Source: Brenneria sp. hezel4-2-4
Lineage (GTDB): Bacteria > Pseudomonadota > Gammaproteobacteria > Enterobacterales > Enterobacteriaceae
Length of the DNA stretch: 64,000 nt
Direction: 5' to 3'
NCBI RefSeq assembly: GCF_013155275.1
Contig: NZ_JABJXS010000003.1
Location: 496,001-560,000 of the forward strand
Of this stretch, positions 9,468-20,000 are shown in pieces (positions within the stretch are counted from its first letter, which is position 1; each line of letters opens with the position of its first letter). Below the pieces are notes generated by a model, which had not been told where the DNA came from, ran no database searches, and worked only from the letters and a program-made list of their open reading frames with translations. Position numbers and translations under genes: made by a program.

Positions 9468-10436
9468 ATGACGCATTATGCGCTGGTTGGCGATGTGGGG
9501 GGGACAAATACCCGTTTGGCCCTGTGCGACATGACAACAGGCTCGTTATCACAGTTGGCGACGTATTCGGTGCGGCAATTTCCCAGCCTTGAGACGCTTA
9601 TCCGCGACTATCTGGGCGATCAGGCCGTCACCGTCGAGGCGGCATGCCTGGCGATTGCCTGTCCGATTACCGGCGATTGGGTCGCCATGACCAATCATAG
9701 TTGGGAGTTTTCTATTGCGCAGATGAAGGCCGGGCTTGGATTGCAGCACCTTGAGGTCATCAATGACTTTACCGCGGTATCCATGGCGGTTCCGGTGCTG
9801 GAGAAAACCTCGCTTATCCAGATCGGAGGCGGCGAGCCGGTCGCCAACCAGCCCGTTGCCGTCTATGGGGCGGGAACCGGGCTTGGGGTCGCGCATTTGC
9901 TCCGGGTGGATAACCGTTGGATCAGCTTGCCGGGGGAAGGCGGACACGTAGACTTCGCCGCCGGCAGCGATGAAGAAGATCGCGTATTGCAAGTCTTGCG
10001 TCGGCAGTGGGGGCATGTTTCCGCAGAGCGGTTGCTCTCCGGGCAGGGACTGGTCAATCTTTATCGCGCGTTGGTGCTGGCCGATGGGCGCGAGCCGCAA
10101 AATCTGCTGCCTCGGGCGGTGTCCGAGCGCGCGCTGGCGGCGGAGTATGATGTTGACTGCCATCGGGCGCTGTCGCTGTTTTGTTCGATGATGGGGCGGT
10201 TTGGCGGTAATTTGGCGCTCACGTTGGGAACTTTTGGCGGCGTGTATATCGCCGGTGGGATTGTGCCGCGCTTTCTGTCTTTTTTTCAGGCTTCCGGTTT
10301 TCGCGCCGCCTTTGAGGACAAAGGGCGTTTTAAAGACTACCTTGCCGATATTCCGGTTTTTCTGATTACGCATCAACAGCCGGGGTTGTTGGGCGCGGGA
10401 GCGCATTTGCGGCAAACGTTCGGCAGCGTACTCTAA
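9468..10436 (+). CDS. glk: Glucokinase
   Basis: A 322-residue ROK-unrelated bacterial glucokinase, collinear with E. coli Glk (321). The ATP-binding motif [12 protein letters not shown] (8-19), the sugar-binding/catalytic [18 protein letters not shown] and INDFTAV with its catalytic Asp, and the [11 protein letters not shown] loop are all visible. It phosphorylates cytoplasmic glucose to glucose-6-phosphate. The ATG at 9468 follows GGGGAAGTAAC. The gene sits between modC and ybhA, where E. coli has nothing; glk is elsewhere in E. coli, so this is a lineage-specific arrangement. It is convergent with ybhA, and its neighbour pgl feeds the same glucose-6-phosphate pool. Confidence 0.95.
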   Translation: MTHYALVGDVGGTNTRLALCDMTTGSLSQLATYSVRQFPSLETLIRDYLGDQAVTVEAACLAIACPITGDWVAMTNHSWEFSIAQMKAGLGLQHLEVINDFTAVSMAVPVLEKTSLIQIGGGEPVANQPVAVYGAGTGLGVAHLLRVDNRWISLPGEGGHVDFAAGSDEEDRVLQVLRRQWGHVSAERLLSGQGLVNLYRALVLADGREPQNLLPRAVSERALAAEYDVDCHRALSLFCSMMGRFGGNLALTLGTFGGVYIAGGIVPRFLSFFQASGFRAAFEDKGRFKDYLADIPVFLITHQQPGLLGAGAHLRQTFGSVL

Positions 10437-10509
10437 CCATAAGGTGCGACGTGCCGGGCAAGGCCCTGAGCGCTTTGTCCGGCGTTGAGGTGGAGCGAGG
10501 TATAAGCCG

Positions 10510-11331
10510 TTACGACAAGACTCGGGTGCGGATCACCTCGGCAATGCCGGGCTGTTCATGGTGGCCGATAACCAGATCGGCGCGGGCTTTGATTTCATCG
10601 GCGCTGTTGCCCATCGCCACGCCGAGTCCGGCGCCTTCAAGCATGCTGAGGTCATTGAAGTTATCCCCAAAGGCGACCACTTCTTTCATGCTGATGCCTT
10701 GTTCTTCAACCCATTGTTGCAGCAGCTTGCCTTTACTGTTGCCGGTTTGGGCGATATCGACTTGATCCTGCCACGACCATTCGCATGCCAAACCGAGCTG
10801 TTGCTCCACGACGCGGGAGAAATTGTTTAAGGTAGGGATATCGGCGTGAGAGGTGGCGAATTTCCAGATAGACAATGCGTCATCCGTTTGCAAAACCAGA
10901 TCTTCAACCTGTTTGAACAGCGGACGCTGCAATTCCGGTAATGTCGAGGCCCATGCCTGAGTACGGATAACATGCCCGGTAGGATACTGATAATACATCG
11001 CGTCGTCGGCATACATCAGGCCGTGGATATCAAACTCTTGCAGCAGGCTGAGCACGCGTTTGGCTTGATCGGCGGTCAGCGGATTGGCATGAGACGCCTG
11101 ACCTGACCGATAATCATACACATAAGTCCCGTTACAGCAGATGGCCGGGGTATCAAGTTGCAACGCCTGATAAAAAGGGTGAATGGCTGAGTGATGACGT
11201 CCGGTAACGATCACGATTTTTATACCTTGCTGACGTGCCAGCGCTAATGCAGTAAGTGATTCCGGCAGGATTTTTTTCTGTCGATCCAATAAGGTTCCGT
11301 CGAGATCGAGTGCAATTACGCGATAGGTCAT
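10510..11331 (-). CDS. ybhA: YbhA, Cof-type HAD sugar/pyridoxal phosphatase
   Basis: A 273-residue HAD-superfamily hydrolase. Motif I is ALDLDGTLLD (nucleophile Asp9, acid/base Asp11), motif II is the Thr/Ser of VTGRHHS, and motif IV is AFGDNFNDLSML. The large C2B-type cap between motifs II and III marks the Cof subfamily. E. coli YbhA (272 residues) hydrolyses pyridoxal phosphate and several sugar phosphates in vitro. It is transcribed divergently from pgl, the same arrangement as in E. coli. Confidence 0.93.
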   Translation of the reverse strand: MTYRVIALDLDGTLLDRQKKILPESLTALALARQQGIKIVIVTGRHHSAIHPFYQALQLDTPAICCNGTYVYDYRSGQASHANPLTADQAKRVLSLLQEFDIHGLMYADDAMYYQYPTGHVIRTQAWASTLPELQRPLFKQVEDLVLQTDDALSIWKFATSHADIPTLNNFSRVVEQQLGLACEWSWQDQVDIAQTGNSKGKLLQQWVEEQGISMKEVVAFGDNFNDLSMLEGAGLGVAMGNSADEIKARADLVIGHHEQPGIAEVIRTRVLS

Positions 11332-11489
11332 AGTAGTCTCGCAAAGTGTCTGTAGAATAACGCTATTAACGATGATGTTACACTGGAAGTCAGGTTGCGA
11401 AAATATGAGTCGTATGACTTATCTCTGTTTTTGATAAAAAACTCTGCCTATGCTTGAGCAGTGAACGTCGCATGAATGAGGAGAATACG

Positions 11490-12488
11490 ATGCAGCAAGT
11501 AGTTTATGTCGCCAGCCCGGAAAGTCAGCAGATCCATGTGTGGCAACTCGGCACGCAAGGCGGACTGACATTATTACAGGTTGTTGATGTGCCCGGGCAG
11601 GTACAACCGATGGTGATTGCGCCTGATAAACGCCATCTGTATGTGGGGGTTCGCCCCGAGTTTCGCGTCATCAACTACCGCATTGACGATCGGGGTCTGC
11701 TGACGGACGCGGGCGCCGCATCCTTGCCCGGCAGCCCGACCCATCTTTCTACCGATCGGGACGGCCGTTTCCTGTTCAGCGCCTCCTATAGCGGCGCTTG
11801 CGTCAGCGTTAGCCCGATTGACGCGAATGGCATTGTTGGCGAGCCGATCCAGCAGTTGGACGGTTTGGAGGGGTGCCACTCAACCAATATCGACCCGCAC
11901 AATGCGGTGATCTGGGCGCCTTGCCTGAAAGAAGATCGCATTCGTTTATACGATCTGGGGGAAACGGGCGAACTGAGCGTACATCGTCAGCCGGCCATGG
12001 CCGCCGTTGCAGGGGCGGGGCCGCGCCATATGGCATTCCACCCCAACCAACGCTTTGCCTATTGCGTCAATGAACTGAACAGTTCGGTGGACGTTTATCA
12101 GCTCGACGCGCCGAACGTCCAATTGCAGAAAGTCCAGACGTTGGACGCCATGCCCGCCGATTTTGCCGATACGCGCTGGGCGGCGGATATTCACATCACG
12201 CCCGATGGCCGTTTTCTGTACATCAGCGATCGCACCGCCAGCCTGCTGAGCATTTTCCAGGTATCCGAAGATGGCAGCACGCTGTCTCTGACCGGCCATC
12301 AGCCGACGGAAACACAGCCGCGCGGCTTCAATATCGATCATAACGGCGAGTTCCTGATTTCCGCCGGACAGAAATCGGATCATATCGAGGTGTATCGTAT
12401 TAACGGGGCTGATGGCGGATTACAGCCGCTGGCGCGTTATGCGGTGGGGCAGGGGCCGATGTGGGTGAGCGTGTTGGCGCTGGATTGA
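11490..12488 (+). CDS. pgl: 6-phosphogluconolactonase
   Basis: A 332-residue seven-bladed beta-propeller enzyme, close to E. coli Pgl (331, formerly YbhE). It hydrolyses 6-phosphogluconolactone in the oxidative pentose-phosphate pathway, one step before Gnd, which is also in this window. Recognisable strings are [17 protein letters not shown] at the start, [23 protein letters not shown] and [16 protein letters not shown] chose the ATG at 11490, preceded by GAGGAG, over one at 11454, because homologues begin at this Met. Confidence 0.95.
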   Translation: MQQVVYVASPESQQIHVWQLGTQGGLTLLQVVDVPGQVQPMVIAPDKRHLYVGVRPEFRVINYRIDDRGLLTDAGAASLPGSPTHLSTDRDGRFLFSASYSGACVSVSPIDANGIVGEPIQQLDGLEGCHSTNIDPHNAVIWAPCLKEDRIRLYDLGETGELSVHRQPAMAAVAGAGPRHMAFHPNQRFAYCVNELNSSVDVYQLDAPNVQLQKVQTLDAMPADFADTRWAADIHITPDGRFLYISDRTASLLSIFQVSEDGSTLSLTGHQPTETQPRGFNIDHNGEFLISAGQKSDHIEVYRINGADGGLQPLARYAVGQGPMWVSVLALD

Positions 12489-12853
12489 GTTTCAGCGGGA
12501 GCCTGGCGTTCAGCACCTCGTGCTCTGTCTATTAGTCACATATTTACCGATAATAGTCTCTGTGAGTTCAGAGCTATTTCGTGCGCGAAAATAAAGGTAT
12601 TTTCATGCCACGGCGAAGCACGCGCCCGACAAGGAGCGCTCAATCGCCGCAGCTCCTTGACCTCTGGCTTCCGGCTGAAATTATGCCGCTGACGCGGTTC
12701 CCTCGGCGCCCATGACCGCTATTCGAGCCACCAGTGACGCGTTCCCGACGCGGCACTGGTTTTCGCAGCATCCATGCTGCTCACTCGGCGGTCAAGTTCA
12801 CCTCAGCATAATTTCTTACGCCGGGTAACGGAAAAACCGTCATGAGTCCCTGC
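12489..12853. repeat. Structured GC-rich intergenic sequence, possible dispersed repeat
   Basis: About 365 bases without a credible gene between pgl and the LVIVD-repeat gene. The sequence has several nested inverted repeats. CCAGTGACGCG and CGCGGCACTGG form a near-perfect hairpin near 12730-12765, GCAGCATCCATGCTGC follows, and an outer pair GAAATTATGC / GCATAATTTC spans about 12678 to 12812. This degree of symmetry is more typical of a mobile non-coding repeat or RNA-like element than of spacer. I do not recognise a named family. Confidence 0.45.
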
Positions 12854-12872
12854 ATTTGTGTATAAGAGACAG
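12854..12872 (-). mobile_element. Tn5/IS50-type transposon end sequence (single end)
   Basis: Read on the minus strand the 19 bases are CTGTCTCTTATACACAAAT. They match the Tn5 mosaic end at 17 of 19 positions and the IS50 outside end at 17 of 19, with an unbroken 16-base match to the mosaic end. No partner end or transposase is seen nearby. It could be a solo end left by an IS4-family element, or a library-preparation artefact, since the same sequence is used in tagmentation adapters. Confidence 0.5.
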
Positions 12873-12898
12873 GTGTGCAACGGGGCTGAGCGCATGAC

Positions 12899-14149
12899 TT
12901 AACCGCGATACTCTATGATCGACAGGCCCGCGTTGTAGTCGGTGCTGTAGATAATGCCTTCGGCATCGACAAACACATCACAGGATTGAATCACCGACGG
13001 CCGGCCGGGGCGCTTGTCTATCATGCGTTGCGGCGCGGCGGGCACCAGCGCGCCGGTTTCTTTCGGTCGATAGGGGTTGCTGATATCGTAAGCCCTGACG
13101 CCGGCGTTCTGATAGGTGGCGAAAATCAGCGTTGAGCTGATAAAGCTGCCCGGGCGGTTTTCGTGCAGGTTATGCGGGCCGAAGTGCGCGCCTTTTTTCA
13201 CATAATCCGTTTCGGTCGGCTGTGGAAAGGTGGCGATACTGACCGGATTGGCCGGTTCGCGAATATCAAACACCCAGATAAGCTTCTCGCCATCTTCCTG
13301 ATTATCCAGCACCGCTTCATCCAGAACGATTAACAAATCACGATCGGGCAGCGGAAGCGCGGTATGTGTTCCTCCGCCGAAAGGCGGGCTCCAGTTACGA
13401 TGGCTAATAAGCTGAGGCTTGTGGCGATCGCGGACGTCCAGCAGCGTTAAGCCGCCGTCGCGCCAGCTGGCGTAAGCCGTATCGCCGCTGATAATGGCGT
13501 GATGCAGCGCATATCGTTTACCTTCCGGCCAGGTCGGCTGCTCGCCGCCGGCGCTATGCATCCCCGGCAGCCAGTAGCGCCCGGCGACCTGAGGGCGTTG
13601 CGGATCGGCCAAATCGATAGTCAGAAAAATGTAATCGCTGTATCCGTCCAGTAGGGCGGAAACATAGGCCCAGCGGCCGCCGACGTACCAGATACGGTGA
13701 ACGCCAATACCGTCCAGCGACAGGAAGCTGATTTCGCGCGGCTTATCCGGCGTCGAAATATCGAAAATACGCAGCCCGGCGCTCCAGCTTTTTCCCTGCT
13801 GCCGGGTGCTTATCGTCTCGGCGACGGCGCGGGTGTAGTAGACTTTTTCTTCGGCAAAGCTGGCATCGGCGAACAGATCCCGGGCATTGACGACCAGCAG
13901 CAGATCGTCGTGCGTCTGAAGGTGGATATTCCAGGTTCCCGGCGGCGCGGCGATAAACCCGGCGGGCTTCGGGTTTTTAGGATCGCACACGTCAACAATC
14001 GATACCCCCTGTGAAACCATATGCCCGATATAGGCATAACCGCGATGAACCATCACCTGTACGCCATCAGGTCGGCCTCCCTGATCGCTGTGTCCGATTA
14101 ACCGCATATTGCGGCTGTATTCCGGCGTTGGCAGAGGCGTGGATGCCAT
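12899..14149 (-). CDS. LVIVD-repeat (beta-propeller) protein
   Basis: A 416-residue protein without a signal peptide or membrane segment. Repeated units with the pattern (G)-x-x-I/L-F-D-V/I-x-D/x-P-x-x-P occur along its length: GVSIVDVCDPKNPKPAG, GLRIFDISTPDKPREIS, LTLLDVRDRHKPQLIS, WVFDIREPANPVSIAT and VRAYDISNPYRPKETG. These define LVIVD repeats, which fold as a beta-propeller. The biochemical function is unknown; some family members sit beside sugar transport or catabolic genes. It starts 14 bases after the stop of the periplasmic sugar-binding protein, so the two form one operon. Confidence 0.78.
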   Translation of the reverse strand: MASTPLPTPEYSRNMRLIGHSDQGGRPDGVQVMVHRGYAYIGHMVSQGVSIVDVCDPKNPKPAGFIAAPPGTWNIHLQTHDDLLLVVNARDLFADASFAEEKVYYTRAVAETISTRQQGKSWSAGLRIFDISTPDKPREISFLSLDGIGVHRIWYVGGRWAYVSALLDGYSDYIFLTIDLADPQRPQVAGRYWLPGMHSAGGEQPTWPEGKRYALHHAIISGDTAYASWRDGGLTLLDVRDRHKPQLISHRNWSPPFGGGTHTALPLPDRDLLIVLDEAVLDNQEDGEKLIWVFDIREPANPVSIATFPQPTETDYVKKGAHFGPHNLHENRPGSFISSTLIFATYQNAGVRAYDISNPYRPKETGALVPAAPQRMIDKRPGRPSVIQSCDVFVDAEGIIYSTDYNAGLSIIEYRG

Positions 14150-14163
14150 AGGTTATCTCCCTG

Positions 14164-15240
14164 TTATTTAGCCTGTTTGGCTTCCAATGTAGCAAACCAG
14201 GGCGCAATAAAATCATCGGTTTGGCCCCAGCCGGGAATAATTTTACTCAGACCGGCAACGTTTACCGGGCCAGGCTGACTGGCTAATAGCGCCTGAGGAA
14301 TGGATGCGCCGCGGAATTCATAAGTGGCGGGAGTCGGTTCGCCGGCGATTTTGTTGGCGACCAGACGCAGGTTTACTTTGCCAATCAGCTTAGGATCGAC
14401 GGCCACACTCACTTTCCACGGGCTATTGGCTTCCCGCATCAGTTGCAGATCCTGATTGGAAATATCGATGCTGTAGAGTTTGATTTCAGTACGGCCGTTT
14501 TCTTTCAATGCCTTATAAGCCCCCTGACTGAACGCGTCCCACGTGCCCCAGATGGCGTCGATTTTGCCTTTCGGATATTTGGCCAGCACCGCGCCGACTT
14601 TGTTGGCGGTATCGCCCTGCACATCGGAAGAGACGGCGCCGATGGATTCCAGCTCTTTGATGCCGGGGTTGGCCTTCAGGATTTGCTGATAGGCGGCCTG
14701 ACGACGCTCCATTGGCGGAAAGCCGGCGACCCACAGTTTGATGATATTGGCTTTACCGTTGAAATCTTTAACCAGTTGACCGAATGACTCATCGGTCAGG
14801 GAGGCATCATCCTGCTGGGTGACGGTAACACCCGGGATCTCGCCGTTAACGGCGGTATCAAACACCGATACCGCAATACCGCTGTCGACGATGCGTTTGA
14901 TTAGCTCGGTCGAATAGGGATCGCGTCCCTGTGACAGAATGATGCCGTCGTATTTCTGGCTGATAGCCTGATTCACGAAGTCCTGAAAGCGGGCATCGTC
15001 GCCGTTGCTCAGAAAGGTGCTGACCTTAAAGCCCAGCTTTTTGCCTTCTTCGAGTACGCCGGAGATAAACTGGGTGGTGTTGTCGTCAGAACCCAGATTG
15101 CGGATAACCGCGATCCGTACCGGGCCGTCGTGCTGAGCCAGACTGGCAGGAATAGGGGCAATTGCGGTTGTCTGGCCGGCAAACGCAGGTAACGACGCGA
15201 TCAGGCTTAATGCCAGCAGGGCGGGGGTGAATTTCTTCAT
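14164..15240 (-). CDS. Periplasmic sugar-binding protein of the ribose/galactose class, orphan
   Basis: A 358-residue protein with a Sec signal peptide (MKKFTPALLALSLIASLPAFA, cleavage near 21) and a type 1 periplasmic-binding fold (Peripla_BP_4-like). Typical strings are RIAVIRNLGSDDNTTQFISGVLEEGKKLGF, YDGIILSQG, and WGTWDAFSQGAYKAL. Such proteins normally serve CUT2-type ABC importers or chemotaxis, but no permease or ATPase gene is adjacent; the only operon partner is the LVIVD-repeat gene. The ATG at 15240 is preferred to one at 15252 because a GGAG lies just upstream and the signal peptide then starts cleanly. The ligand is unknown. Confidence 0.82.
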   Translation of the reverse strand: MKKFTPALLALSLIASLPAFAGQTTAIAPIPASLAQHDGPVRIAVIRNLGSDDNTTQFISGVLEEGKKLGFKVSTFLSNGDDARFQDFVNQAISQKYDGIILSQGRDPYSTELIKRIVDSGIAVSVFDTAVNGEIPGVTVTQQDDASLTDESFGQLVKDFNGKANIIKLWVAGFPPMERRQAAYQQILKANPGIKELESIGAVSSDVQGDTANKVGAVLAKYPKGKIDAIWGTWDAFSQGAYKALKENGRTEIKLYSIDISNQDLQLMREANSPWKVSVAVDPKLIGKVNLRLVANKIAGEPTPATYEFRGASIPQALLASQPGPVNVAGLSKIIPGWGQTDDFIAPWFATLEAKQAK

Positions 15241-15267
15241 TATCAGCTCCATGGTGTCTCAGCAATG

Positions 15268-15284
15268 TTGTGTGTTATACACAA
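15268..15284. promoter_or_regulatory. Palindromic operator-like site upstream of the sugar-binding protein
   Basis: TTGTGT (15268-15273) and ACACAA (15279-15284) are perfect inverted arms with a five-base spacer, lying 28 bases upstream of the sugar-binding protein start. Arm length and spacing suit a GntR- or LacI-like dimer. No regulator gene is adjacent, so the cognate protein is unknown. Confidence 0.45.
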
Positions 15285-15453
15285 TTTATGGCTATCTTTA
15301 TGTCTGGATGTCTATTTTAAGACGATAGCGCATCATAACTGCTAAGCGATAATGGAGGAATGGGGTAACGTTATGACTTTTGGGCGTAAGTTATAACCTT
15401 TAGTTTGCCTATTCGCCGACTCCACGTCCTGCGGCGCATTCGCGGGAACGCCC

Positions 15454-15481
15454 GCCTCGGCGTAATGGCTTACGCCGAGGC
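15454..15481. repeat. Perfect 12-bp stem-loop between the sugar-binding and formate dehydrogenase operons
   Basis: GCCTCGGCGTAA (15454-15465) pairs perfectly with TTACGCCGAGGC (15470-15481) around a TGGC loop. It follows the fdnI stop codon (15526) on the minus strand at 45 bases, without a clear T-run. It may act as a 3'-end stabilising structure or be a REP-like repeat. Confidence 0.55.
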
Positions 15482-15525
15482 ACGCCGAATATTTATGCCG
15501 GGCGTTGGCGGGGAGCGTAACGGGG

Positions 15526-16164
15526 TTATTTTTTCACCTGGGATTTTTCTTTCAGGCTGCGCGCCCAGCGGGGATGGTGCTTCTTCGCCCACTGTTCGGA
15601 AACCTTGCCCTCGATCATGCCTTTAATCGACCCTTTGACCCAGAATGCCATATACATATGGATCAGAATGGCATGGATCAGCACGATAGCCGCTGTCGCA
15701 TGAATCAGAATGGCATAACGCACCACGTCAATGGGAAATAGATGCGCGAAGTACGGGCGCCACATGATGATGCCGGTAATCAGCAATACCAGCGTTAAGC
15801 CCATGATGCTCCAGAACATCATTTTCTGCCCGGGGTTATATTTGCCCACATCGGACACTTCATGCTCGTTGCCTTTCAATACCTCAACGATATGGAGAAA
15901 CCAGGGCAGGTCGCCGCGTTTCGGAATATTGTGGCCGACAAAACGGATAAACATCGGGATCAGGCAGATAACAATCAATACCCCGAAAACAGGATGCATG
16001 ATCCGCCCCATCTGCGGCGTGCCAAATGTTTGCGTCAGCCACTGCAAGGTGGGAAAGAACAGGGCGATACCGGACAGCGCAACCAGAAAAAAGCTGATCA
16101 CCACGATCCAGTGACAGATGCGATCGATGAATTTGGTGCGCAAAATCATTTTCTGCTTACTCAT
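15526..16164 (-). CDS. fdnI: Formate dehydrogenase-N cytochrome b556 (gamma) subunit
   Basis: A 212-residue four-helix inner-membrane cytochrome b, collinear with E. coli FdnI. Heme-ligand histidines are in FIDRICHW near the N-terminus, in the GRIMHPVFG segment, and in [23 protein letters not shown]. The C-terminus is [14 protein letters not shown]. It takes electrons from FdnH and reduces menaquinone on the cytoplasmic side. I chose the ATG at 16164, behind GGGGAGA; it overlaps the fdnH stop by eight bases. It is the last gene of fdnGHI. Confidence 0.94.
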   Translation of the reverse strand: MSKQKMILRTKFIDRICHWIVVISFFLVALSGIALFFPTLQWLTQTFGTPQMGRIMHPVFGVLIVICLIPMFIRFVGHNIPKRGDLPWFLHIVEVLKGNEHEVSDVGKYNPGQKMMFWSIMGLTLVLLITGIIMWRPYFAHLFPIDVVRYAILIHATAAIVLIHAILIHMYMAFWVKGSIKGMIEGKVSEQWAKKHHPRWARSLKEKSQVKK

Positions 16165-17050
16165 GTTTGTTCTCCCCTTCATTGTCGTGCTCCATTTCTT
16201 CCGTATTGGGGCCAATGCCGACGTAGTGGAACATCAGTCCGGCAAAGGTGGCGACAAACCCGAGCGCCGACAGCGGTTTGAGAATGCCTTTCCACAGATT
16301 GACCGGGGTGGAGATTTGCGGATTATCCGGCAGATGGTGATACAGCGACGGTCTGTCGGCGTGGTGCAGCACATACATCACGTGCGTGCCGCCGACGCCT
16401 TGCGGATCGTAAAGACCGGCGTGTGAATAACCGCGTTTTTTCAGGTCGACCAGGCGTTCCTGCGCCAGGTGTTTCATCTCTTCTTTGGTGCCGAAACGGA
16501 TCGCCCCGGTCGGGCAGGTTTTCACACAGGCAGGCTCCTGCCCGACGCTGACCCGGTCAACGCACAGCGTACATTTGTAAACCCGGTTATCGTCTTTATT
16601 CAGCCGTGGAATATTGAACGGGCAACCGGCGATGCAGTAGCCGCAGCCGATACAGTGTTCGGACTGAAAATCCACGATGCCGTTGGCATATTGAATCACT
16701 GCGCCGGCGGACGGACAGGCTTTCAGGCAGCCGGGATCGCTACAGTGCATACAGCCGTCTTTGCGGATCAGCCACTCCAGGCGGTCATTTTCTTCGATCT
16801 CGGAAAAACGCATCAGCGTCCAGGACTTGGCGCTGAGGTCGGCCGGGTTATCGTAAACCCCGGCATTGTGACCGACTTCATCACGAATATCGTTCCATTC
16901 AGAGCAGGCGACCTGACAGGCTTTACAGCCAATACAGGTGGTGACGTCGATAAGTTTCGCCACTTCGCTTTTATCACTACGCACCTGCGGCGGCGGCGTG
17001 AAGGCATTGGTGGCCGAACGTTTAATAATATCTTGAGATTGCATTGACAT
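16157..17050 (-). CDS. fdnH: Formate dehydrogenase-N iron-sulfur (beta) subunit
   Basis: A 297-residue electron-transfer subunit with four [4Fe-4S] clusters. Cysteine groups are visible in [35 protein letters not shown] and CTLCVDR...CVKTC. One transmembrane helix near the C-terminus ([24 protein letters not shown]) anchors it to the periplasmic face. It passes electrons from the molybdenum subunit to the cytochrome. It is collinear with E. coli FdnH throughout. It begins 13 bases after fdnG and overlaps fdnI. Confidence 0.96.
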   Translation of the reverse strand: MSMQSQDIIKRSATNAFTPPPQVRSDKSEVAKLIDVTTCIGCKACQVACSEWNDIRDEVGHNAGVYDNPADLSAKSWTLMRFSEIEENDRLEWLIRKDGCMHCSDPGCLKACPSAGAVIQYANGIVDFQSEHCIGCGYCIAGCPFNIPRLNKDDNRVYKCTLCVDRVSVGQEPACVKTCPTGAIRFGTKEEMKHLAQERLVDLKKRGYSHAGLYDPQGVGGTHVMYVLHHADRPSLYHHLPDNPQISTPVNLWKGILKPLSALGFVATFAGLMFHYVGIGPNTEEMEHDNEGENKHE

Positions 17051-17062
17051 GGTTGGCTACCC

Positions 17063-20000
17063 TTACACCTTCTCTACATTAACCAAAAACGCTTTGTACT
17101 CAGGCGTTTGTGTATTCGCGTCGCCGACGCTGGGGGTGAGCGTGTTAGCCAGGAACCCCTTACGGGTGGCGCCCTCAAAACCCCAGTGGCACGGAATGCC
17201 AATGGTTTCCACGCTACGACCGGCGATGTGCAGCGTTTTGATGCGCTTGGTCACCACCGCTTTGGCCTTGATGTAGCCGCGCTGACAGGAGATTTTGACC
17301 TCATCGCCCGCTTTGATGCCTTTGCTGTGCGCCAGATTTTCACCGATTTCGATAAATTGCTCTGGTTGTACAATGGCATTCAGCCGTGCGTGTTTTGTCC
17401 AGTGACGGAACAGTTCGGTAATCGAGTAGGTTGTTGCAACGTAAGGGAAGTCTTTGGCTGACCCCATGGTTTTCGCATCGCGGGCAAACAGACGCGCCGC
17501 CGGGCTTGACACCACGGACGGGTGCAGCGGGTTGGTGCCGATTGGGGTTTCAATCGGTTCATAGTGTTCAGGGAACGGGCCATCCACCAGTTTATCCACG
17601 GAGAACAGCCGCGCCAGACCTTCCGGCAGCATGATAAACGGCCCGGTATCTTTACCCGGCGGAACGGCGCTGGCAAAGTCCGGCACATCAATCCCCTGCC
17701 ACTTCCGGCCGTTCCATTCCAGCAGCTTGCGTTTGCTGTCCCACGGCTTGCCTTGCAGATCGGCCGAGGCGCGGTTGTACAGAATGCGGCGGTTTTGCGG
17801 CCAGGCCCATGACCAGTTTGGCGTACAGCCCAGACCGGCATCGGCGTTGTCGCGTTTGTCCATCTGATTGCCGGCTTCGGTCCAGCTACCGGCGTAAATC
17901 CAGCAGAAACTGGCGGTGGTGCCGTCATCGCGCAACTGCGAGAAGTCCGCGATTTGCTGGCCTTTTTTCAGCATCAGTTCGCCGCTGTCGTCATAGAGAT
18001 CCGTCAGCGCCATGCCGTTGGCTTCGCGCGCGACTTCTTCCGGCGTCGGGTCTTGCGGATCCTGATAATTCCAGTTGATATTCATCAACGGCTCCGGAAA
18101 CGCGCCGCCTTCTTCCTGATAAAGCTCCCGCAGGCGCATCAGTAATTTGCCGAGGATCTTGCCGTCATGCAGCGCTTCTCCCGGCGGCTCGGCCGCCGCC
18201 CAGTGCCATTGCAGCCAGCGTCCCGAGTTGGCGATAGAGCCGTTTTCTTCGGCAAAGCAGGATGATGGCAGGCGAAACACTTCTGTCTGGATGGACTGCG
18301 TATCGACGTCGTTAAACTCGCCGTGGTTTTGCCAGAAGGTGGAGGTTTCCGTCGCCAGCGGGTCAATGGTCACCATGAACTTGAGTTTGGACAGCGCTTG
18401 CGTGGCTTTATTTTTGTTGGAAAAGGCGGCGACAGGATTAAAGCCCTGAACGATATAACCGTTCATTTTGCCTTCCATCATCAGTTCGGTCTGCGCCATG
18501 ACGTCGTAGCTGCGATCCCACTTGGGCAACCAGTCATAGCCCCAGTTGTTTGCGGGTTGGGCATGTTCGCCGTAGAAACTCTTCATCATACTGATAAAGA
18601 ATTTTGGGGTGTTTTTCCAGAAGTTAACCTGTTCGGGCAGCAGGGCGGTCGGCGTGATTTGTCCCAGATAGGTCTTCAGGTCAACCTGTTTTTCGGACGG
18701 CAACGGCATATAGCCGGGCAGGTTGGTGGTCAGCAAACCGAGGTCGGTATACCCCTGAATATTGGAGTGGCCGCGCAGGGCGTTAATACCGCCGCCCGCC
18801 ATGCCGATGTTGCCCAGCAGCAGTTGGATAATCGCCGCCGCGCGGATAATCTGGGCGCCGTTGGTGTGGTGCGTCCAGCCCAGCGCGTACATGAAAGTGG
18901 CGGTTTTGTCGGGGACGCAGGTTTCCGCCAGCGTACGGCAGATTTCCGCATAATCTTTCGCGGAGGTGCCGCACAGGGAGGTCACCATCTCTGGGGTATA
19001 GCGTTCCACGTGTTTCTTCAGCAGATTCCACACGCAGCGCGGATGCGACAAGGTGACGTCGCGTTTGGCGAAGCCGGATGCATCCAGTTCATACTGCCAA
19101 CTGGATTTATCATACTGGCGGGTTTGCTCATCGTAACCGCTGAACAGCCCCTCATCGAAACTGAAATCGTCGCGCACGATCAGGCTGGCGCTGGTGTAGG
19201 AGACGACGTACTCGCGGTGGATCTTATCGTGGGTGATGAGGTAGTTGACGATACCGAGCAGAAACGCGGCGTCTGAGCCGGCGCGGATCGGCGCGTACAG
19301 ATCCGCCACGGCGGCCGAGCGGTTAAAGCGCGGGTCAACGACGATCAGTTTCGCATCGTTATGGGTTTTGGCTTCCACAGCCCATTTAAAACCGACGGGG
19401 TGGGCTTCCGCCGGGTTGCCGCCCATGACGATCACCACGTTGGCGTTTTTGATATCGACCCAGTTGTTGGTCATGGCTCCGCGACCAAAGGTCGGCGCCA
19501 GCGCGGCGACGGTAGGGCCGTGACACAGGCGCGCCTGACAGTCGATGGCGACCATACCCAGCGCACGGGTAAATTTCTGGTCGAGAACGCCGGTTTCATT
19601 ACTGGCGGCGGAGGAGCACAGCATTCCGGTCGTCAGCCAGCGGTTGACGGTGGCGCCGTGGGCGTTGGTGCGTTCAAAGTTGGCGTCGCGGTCGGCCTTC
19701 ATCAGCCGGGCAATGCGGTCGATGGCCTCATCCCAACTGATGCGCTGCCATTTGTCGGCGCCCGGCGCGCGATATTCCGGGTATTGCAGGCGGTTTTCAC
19801 TGTGAATATAGTCCACCAGACCGGCGCCTTTGGGACATAGCGAACCGCGGCTGACCGGATGGTCGGCATCGCCTTCAATATGGAAAATAGAGGGTTTAGC
19901 GTTTTTTGCCCCGTCGCCCAGGCTGTACATGAGAATGCCGCAGCCAACGGAACAGTAAGTGCAGTTGTTGCGCGTTTCTTTGGCTCGTAACAGCTTGTAT

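Noticed and set aside
9549-10415. Minus-strand 288-codon reading frame
   Set aside because: It lies wholly opposite glk, and its composition (many Arg, Gln, His) is typical of a shadow of GC-rich coding DNA.
18323-19276. Plus-strand 317-codon reading frame
   Set aside because: It is antisense to fdnG, which is intact and collinear with known FdnG; there is no ribosome site or known domain.
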